This document shows, in pieces, positions 1-5,443 of a stretch of DNA of 5,443 bases. The DNA lies in NCBI GenBank assembly GCA_903917505.1, contig CAIXAY010000057.1, positions 1 through 5,443 of the forward strand. Reading direction: 5' to 3'. The translations under genes and the position numbers were made by a program. This stretch comes from an uncultured beta proteobacterium. Its GTDB lineage: Bacteria > Pseudomonadota > Gammaproteobacteria > Burkholderiales > Rhodocyclaceae. The notes beneath the pieces were generated by a model. It was not told the DNA's origin and made no database searches. It saw nothing but the letters and a program-made list of their open reading frames with translations. The first letter of the stretch is position 1. The number at the start of each line of letters is the position of its first letter.

Positions 1-318
1 CTCGATCAGCTGCCAGGACAGATCCTGATCGCCGGTGAATGGCGCCAGGGTGGGCAGGCCCCAGCCTTCGTCGGCGTTGTGATACTGCGCCGCGGCGCCG
101 ACGGCGAAAGTCGGCATCTTGTCGAGGAAGAAGTTGAGCCCGTGATCGTTGTAGAGAACGATCGCCACATCCGGCTTGACCTCGGCCAGCCACTTGCGCA
201 CCGGAATGAAGCCGTCGAAGAAGGGCTTCCAGTAAGGATCCTGCTGCAAGCTCTTGGCGATCGCCCGGCCGATGGCGGGAACGTGCGAAGTGGTGATGGC
301 GCCGACGATTCTGGCCAT
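1..318 (-). CDS. LigB-like catalytic subunit of a second extradiol dioxygenase, N-terminal part
   Basis: The first 106 codons of a class III extradiol dioxygenase; the rest runs off the low-coordinate edge. It begins MARIVGAITTSHVPAIGRAI, has the iron-ligand His12 and the YNDHG block with His59, and PTFAVGAA and ADEGWG further on. Aligned by eye without gaps to the ligB product over these 106 residues, 49 positions are identical, so it is a diverged paralogue and not a recent copy. The remaining ligand (Glu240 equivalent) and the catalytic His193 equivalent are outside the window. The ATG at 318 lies 2 bp after the TAA of the LigA-like gene, with GGAG 7 nt upstream, so the two form a coupled subunit pair. 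The substrate is unknown. Gallate, 3-O-methylgallate or protocatechuate are family possibilities, but gallate dioxygenases of the GalA/DesB type are single fused chains, unlike this split pair. Confidence 0.88.
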   Translation of the reverse strand, partial: MARIVGAITTSHVPAIGRAIAKSLQQDPYWKPFFDGFIPVRKWLAEVKPDVAIVLYNDHGLNFFLDKMPTFAVGAAAQYHNADEGWGLPTLAPFTGDQDLSWQLIE

Positions 319-320
319 GA

Positions 321-674
321 TTATTCTCCCGCGGCGACGAGCTTGGCCTGAAACTCGGCCTTCGTCATTCCGGTCTGCTGGGCGCCGATGTCCTGCATGT
401 CGAGCCCGAAAATTCCGGCCAGCTTGGCCAGGTAATAAGCGTTGCCGCCAGCGGCGATCATTTCCAGCACATCGCGCTTACGCACCGCCTCGCGCTGTTC
501 GGCATTGAGGCCGTAGCTCGCGGCATAGGCGTCCTCGTCGCGCAGGAAAGCGGCGCGGTTCTCGGCCGAGTTGAACGAGAAGCACATCTTGTTGAGCGCA
601 TAGCCCTTGCGCGCCTGGTGGCCGTCGAAGGGAACGGTGCCGGGGATTTCGCGCTTCGGTTTCACGGTATGCAT
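321..674 (-). CDS. LigA-like small subunit of a second extradiol dioxygenase
   Basis: A 117-residue LigA-family protein, clearly homologous to the ligA product: EIPGTVPFDGHQARKGYALN (9-28), ENRAAF (38-43), GGNAYYLAKL (76-85) and TGM (101-103). The expected role is the alpha subunit of a class III dioxygenase with the LigB-like product encoded 2 bp downstream. It differs from LigA where it matters. The TDGxSFQ block is replaced by IFGLDMQ (88-94), so Met93 stands where LigA has Phe94 (SYK-6 Phe103), and the N-terminus starts close to the IPGT motif. The ATG at 674 is preferred because AGGAG lies 7 nt upstream. The longer in-frame ATG at 722 lies inside the 717-804 repeat. Such proteins are sometimes mislabelled protocatechuate 3,4-dioxygenase, an unrelated intradiol family. 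The substrate may be protocatechuate, gallate or a methoxylated catechol acid; the sequence does not settle it. Confidence 0.87.
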   Translation of the reverse strand: MHTVKPKREIPGTVPFDGHQARKGYALNKMCFSFNSAENRAAFLRDEDAYAASYGLNAEQREAVRKRDVLEMIAAGGNAYYLAKLAGIFGLDMQDIGAQQTGMTKAEFQAKLVAAGE

Positions 675-716
675 GTCAGGGCTCCTGATGATTTGCAAGG
701 GGTCATCGATAAATTC

Positions 717-804
717 CGTCATTCCGGGCTTGACCCGGAATCTGATCGCAGGGAATGCAGAGCCAGTGGGGCACCTCCAGATTCCGGCGTTCGCCGGAAT
801 GACG
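717..804. repeat. Composite 88-bp palindromic element, pobA to second ligA-like gene
   Basis: The element is bounded by 11-bp perfect inverted ends, CGTCATTCCGG at 717-727 and CCGGAATGACG at 794-804. Inside are two separate hairpins: 721-728 with 734-741 (8-bp arms, loop CTTGA), and 781-789 with 792-800 (9-bp arms, minimal loop). The roughly 40-bp middle (742-780) has no obvious pairing. The first hairpin is the same sequence as the core of the 2030-2060 palindrome. Chance translations such as VIPGLTRNL and IPAFAGMT are typical of dispersed repeats found between genes in many proteobacteria. The element occupies most of the 150-bp spacer; I see no gene in that spacer and only a weak promoter-like stretch near 700-716. 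Confidence 0.85.
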
Positions 805-824
805 ATGTCCGCGGGATGCGGGCA

Positions 825-4257
<3,433 letters not shown>

Positions 4258-4262
4258 CGCTT

Positions 4263-5168
4263 TCAGCTCCAGTACAGACGCATGGGATTGTCGACGAGCA
4301 GTTTGCGCTGCAGTTCGGCAGTTGTCGCGATGTGCGGAATGAAATCGACGAGCAGGCCGTCGTCGGGCATGTGGTCCTTGAGATTCGGATGCGGCCAGTC
4401 GGTGCCCCACAGCACGCGGTCGGGGAATTCCTCGACGATGCGGCGGGCAAAAGGAATGACGTCGCGGTAGGCGTTGCGCTCACCGTCCAGCGCCTTCGGG
4501 CCGCTGATCGACAGGCGTTCCGGGCAGGTCACCTTGGACCAGACATTCTCGTGCTCGCGCATGAGCTTCACGAAGCGCTCGAATTCCGGGCCGTCGACCG
4601 GCTTGCTGACGTCGGGGCGCCCGAGGTGGTCGACGACGACGACGGTCGGCAGGGCGGTGAAGAAATCCCAGAGCTCGGGCAGATCGACGGCCTCGAAATA
4701 GATCACCACATGCCAGCCGAGCGCCTTGATCCGCGTGGCGATTTCCAGCAGTTCATCGCGCGGCGTGAAATCGACGAGGCGCTTGACGAAATTGAAGCGC
4801 ACGGCGCGCACGCCGGCCGCGTGAAGGGCAGCGAGTTCGGTGTCGCTGACGCTGCGCCGCACCGTCGCGACGCCGCGCGCCCTGCCCTGCGCGTGCACCA
4901 GCGCATCGACCATTGCGCGATTGTCGGCGCCGTGACAGGTCGCCTGGACGACGACGTTGCGCGCGAAGCCGAGGTGGTCGCGCAAGGCGTAAAGCTGTTC
5001 CTTGCCGGCGTCGCACGGGGTGTATTTGCGCTCCGGCACATAGGGAAATTCGGCGCCCGGCCCGAACACATGGCAATGCGCATCGACCGCGCCGTCCGGC
5101 AGATGGAAGCGCGGTGTCGACGGATTCGCATACCAGTCGAGCCAGCCGGGAGTTTTCTGAAATTCCAT
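4263..5168 (-). CDS. ligI: 2-pyrone-4,6-dicarboxylate hydrolase
   Basis: Cytoplasmic lactonase of 301 residues that opens 2-pyrone-4,6-dicarboxylate to 4-oxalomesaconate. It belongs to the amidohydrolase superfamily (COG3618 group; LigI of Sphingobium, PmdD of Comamonas). What is visible: DAHCH with His31 and His33, Tyr49, Arg124 and Arg130 in the RAVRFNFVKR stretch, VVDHLGRPD with His181, CPERL with Arg218, and GTDWPHPN with Asp257. These match in position or near position the active-site residues known for SYK-6 LigI, which works without a metal ion. The ATG at 5168 is chosen because it follows AGGAG (5173-5177, a rather short 4-nt spacing) and gives the family length. A longer in-frame ATG at 5225 would only add a hydrophobic leader translated from the repeat. 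The stop lies 5 bp before the ligA start. Confidence 0.95.
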   Translation of the reverse strand: MEFQKTPGWLDWYANPSTPRFHLPDGAVDAHCHVFGPGAEFPYVPERKYTPCDAGKEQLYALRDHLGFARNVVVQATCHGADNRAMVDALVHAQGRARGVATVRRSVSDTELAALHAAGVRAVRFNFVKRLVDFTPRDELLEIATRIKALGWHVVIYFEAVDLPELWDFFTALPTVVVVDHLGRPDVSKPVDGPEFERFVKLMREHENVWSKVTCPERLSISGPKALDGERNAYRDVIPFARRIVEEFPDRVLWGTDWPHPNLKDHMPDDGLLVDFIPHIATTAELQRKLLVDNPMRLYWS

Positions 5169-5189
5169 GATGCTCCTAAGACTGCAAAC

Positions 5190-5281
5190 AACCACAACGG
5201 GCACAACGGACACAACGAGAAACAAGAAACTTGAATTCTTTCTGTTCGATTTTCGTTGTGCTCGTTGTGCTCGTTGTGGTT
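5190..5281. repeat. Large inverted repeat built of 9-bp units, ligK-ligI spacer
   Basis: Two 29-bp arms, 5190-5218 and 5253-5281, are inverted copies matching at 26 of 29 positions around a 34-bp centre. Each arm holds three tandem 9-bp units: CACAACGRR-like at 5193-5219, and the complementary CTCGTTGTG type at 5252-5278. The centre is itself partly palindromic (about 5221-5230 with 5239-5246, around GAATTC at 5233-5238), so the whole element can fold as one long hairpin in DNA or mRNA. It is visibly poorer in GC than the flanking genes and contains no accepted gene. Conceptual translation gives HNEHNEHNE in one frame and CPLCPLW in another, strings I know as spurious peptides from dispersed repeats in proteobacterial genomes. 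I infer a dispersed REP- or MITE-like element. Confidence 0.85.
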
Positions 5282-5289
5282 AATGCCTT

Positions 5290-5443
5290 TCAATCAACAT
5301 ACTTCAGCCCCGCCCTGGCCAGCGGTTCGCGCATCGCGTACATGTCGAGGCCGAGTTCGCCGGCGGCGAAGCGTTTGCGCTTGTCGGCTTCGTTCGCTTC
5401 GCGCGCTTCGGCCGCGTCGGCCACCTGCGCCGCGACCTGGCGC
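5290..5443 (-). CDS. ligK: 4-carboxy-4-hydroxy-2-oxoadipate aldolase, C-terminal part
   Basis: Partial gene: only the last 50 codons and the TGA stop are inside the window; the 5' part lies beyond the high-coordinate edge. The visible end contains [19 protein letters not shown] followed by a short tail ending in LKYVD. I recognise this as the C-terminal helix region of the class II CHA aldolase/oxaloacetate decarboxylase family (LigK, GalC, ProA, PmdF; RraA-like fold, about 225-240 residues). That enzyme splits 4-carboxy-4-hydroxy-2-oxoadipate to pyruvate and oxaloacetate, the last step of protocatechuate 4,5-cleavage. The family's metal and substrate residues lie outside the window, so the call rests on the tail motif and on position directly upstream of ligI, as in the Comamonas pmd cluster (F before D). 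Sure of the family, less of catalytic competence. Confidence 0.82.
   Translation of the reverse strand, partial: RQVAAQVADAAEAREANEADKRKRFAAGELGLDMYAMREPLARAGLKYVD

Noticed and set aside
700..716. Possible -10 box (TTTATC-like on the minus strand) for the second ligA-like gene
   Set aside because: No convincing -35 partner at the right spacing; the upstream side is the palindromic element. Too weak to list as a promoter.
5190..5281. CRISPR-like array, because of regularly repeated short units
   Set aside because: The units are 9 bp, directly adjacent, inverted on the two sides and without spacers.
5169..5293. Short peptides read through the 5190-5281 repeat (HNEHNEHNE, CPLCPLW, and a hydrophobic leader on ligI)
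   Set aside because: These are translations of a non-coding repeat. The ligI ATG at 5168 with its AGGAG gives the normal protein, so the leader is not a signal peptide.

Overview
The window holds part of a catabolic operon for 4-hydroxybenzoate and protocatechuate by the meta (4,5-cleavage) route. Every gene I accept reads on the minus strand, so transcription runs from high to low coordinates. The high-GC codon use, the ligK-ligI-ligA-ligB-ligC order (like the pmdF-D-A-B-C order of Comamonas) and the types of intergenic palindrome suggest a betaproteobacterium, perhaps of the Rhodocyclales or Burkholderiales. That placement is inference; nothing here fixes the genus.

Layout in the direction of transcription: the 3' end of ligK (CHA aldolase, cut by the window edge); a 121-bp spacer filled by a large inverted repeat of 9-bp units; then a tightly packed block ligI-ligA-ligB-ligC, with a 5-bp gap, an 8-bp overlap and a 4-bp ATGA overlap. 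Next come an 82-bp spacer with a perfect 13-bp-stem palindrome, pobA (4-hydroxybenzoate 3-monooxygenase), a 150-bp spacer with an 88-bp composite palindromic element, a second diverged ligA-like gene, and 2 bp later the N-terminal 106 codons of a second ligB-like gene that leaves the window.

Together: PobA turns 4-hydroxybenzoate into protocatechuate. LigAB opens the ring at the 4,5 bond to give 4-carboxy-2-hydroxymuconate-6-semialdehyde. LigC oxidises its hemiacetal to 2-pyrone-4,6-dicarboxylate, and LigI hydrolyses that lactone to oxalomesaconate. After hydration by a LigJ-type enzyme not seen here, LigK splits the product to pyruvate and oxaloacetate. Hydratase, tautomerase, transporter and regulator genes are not in the window and may lie beyond the high-coordinate edge.

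The core pathway is well known. The points worth a second look are the second LigAB-like pair, whose small subunit appears to replace the substrate-specificity phenylalanine (Phe103 of SYK-6 LigA) by methionine, and the three palindromic repeat elements, two of which bracket pobA.
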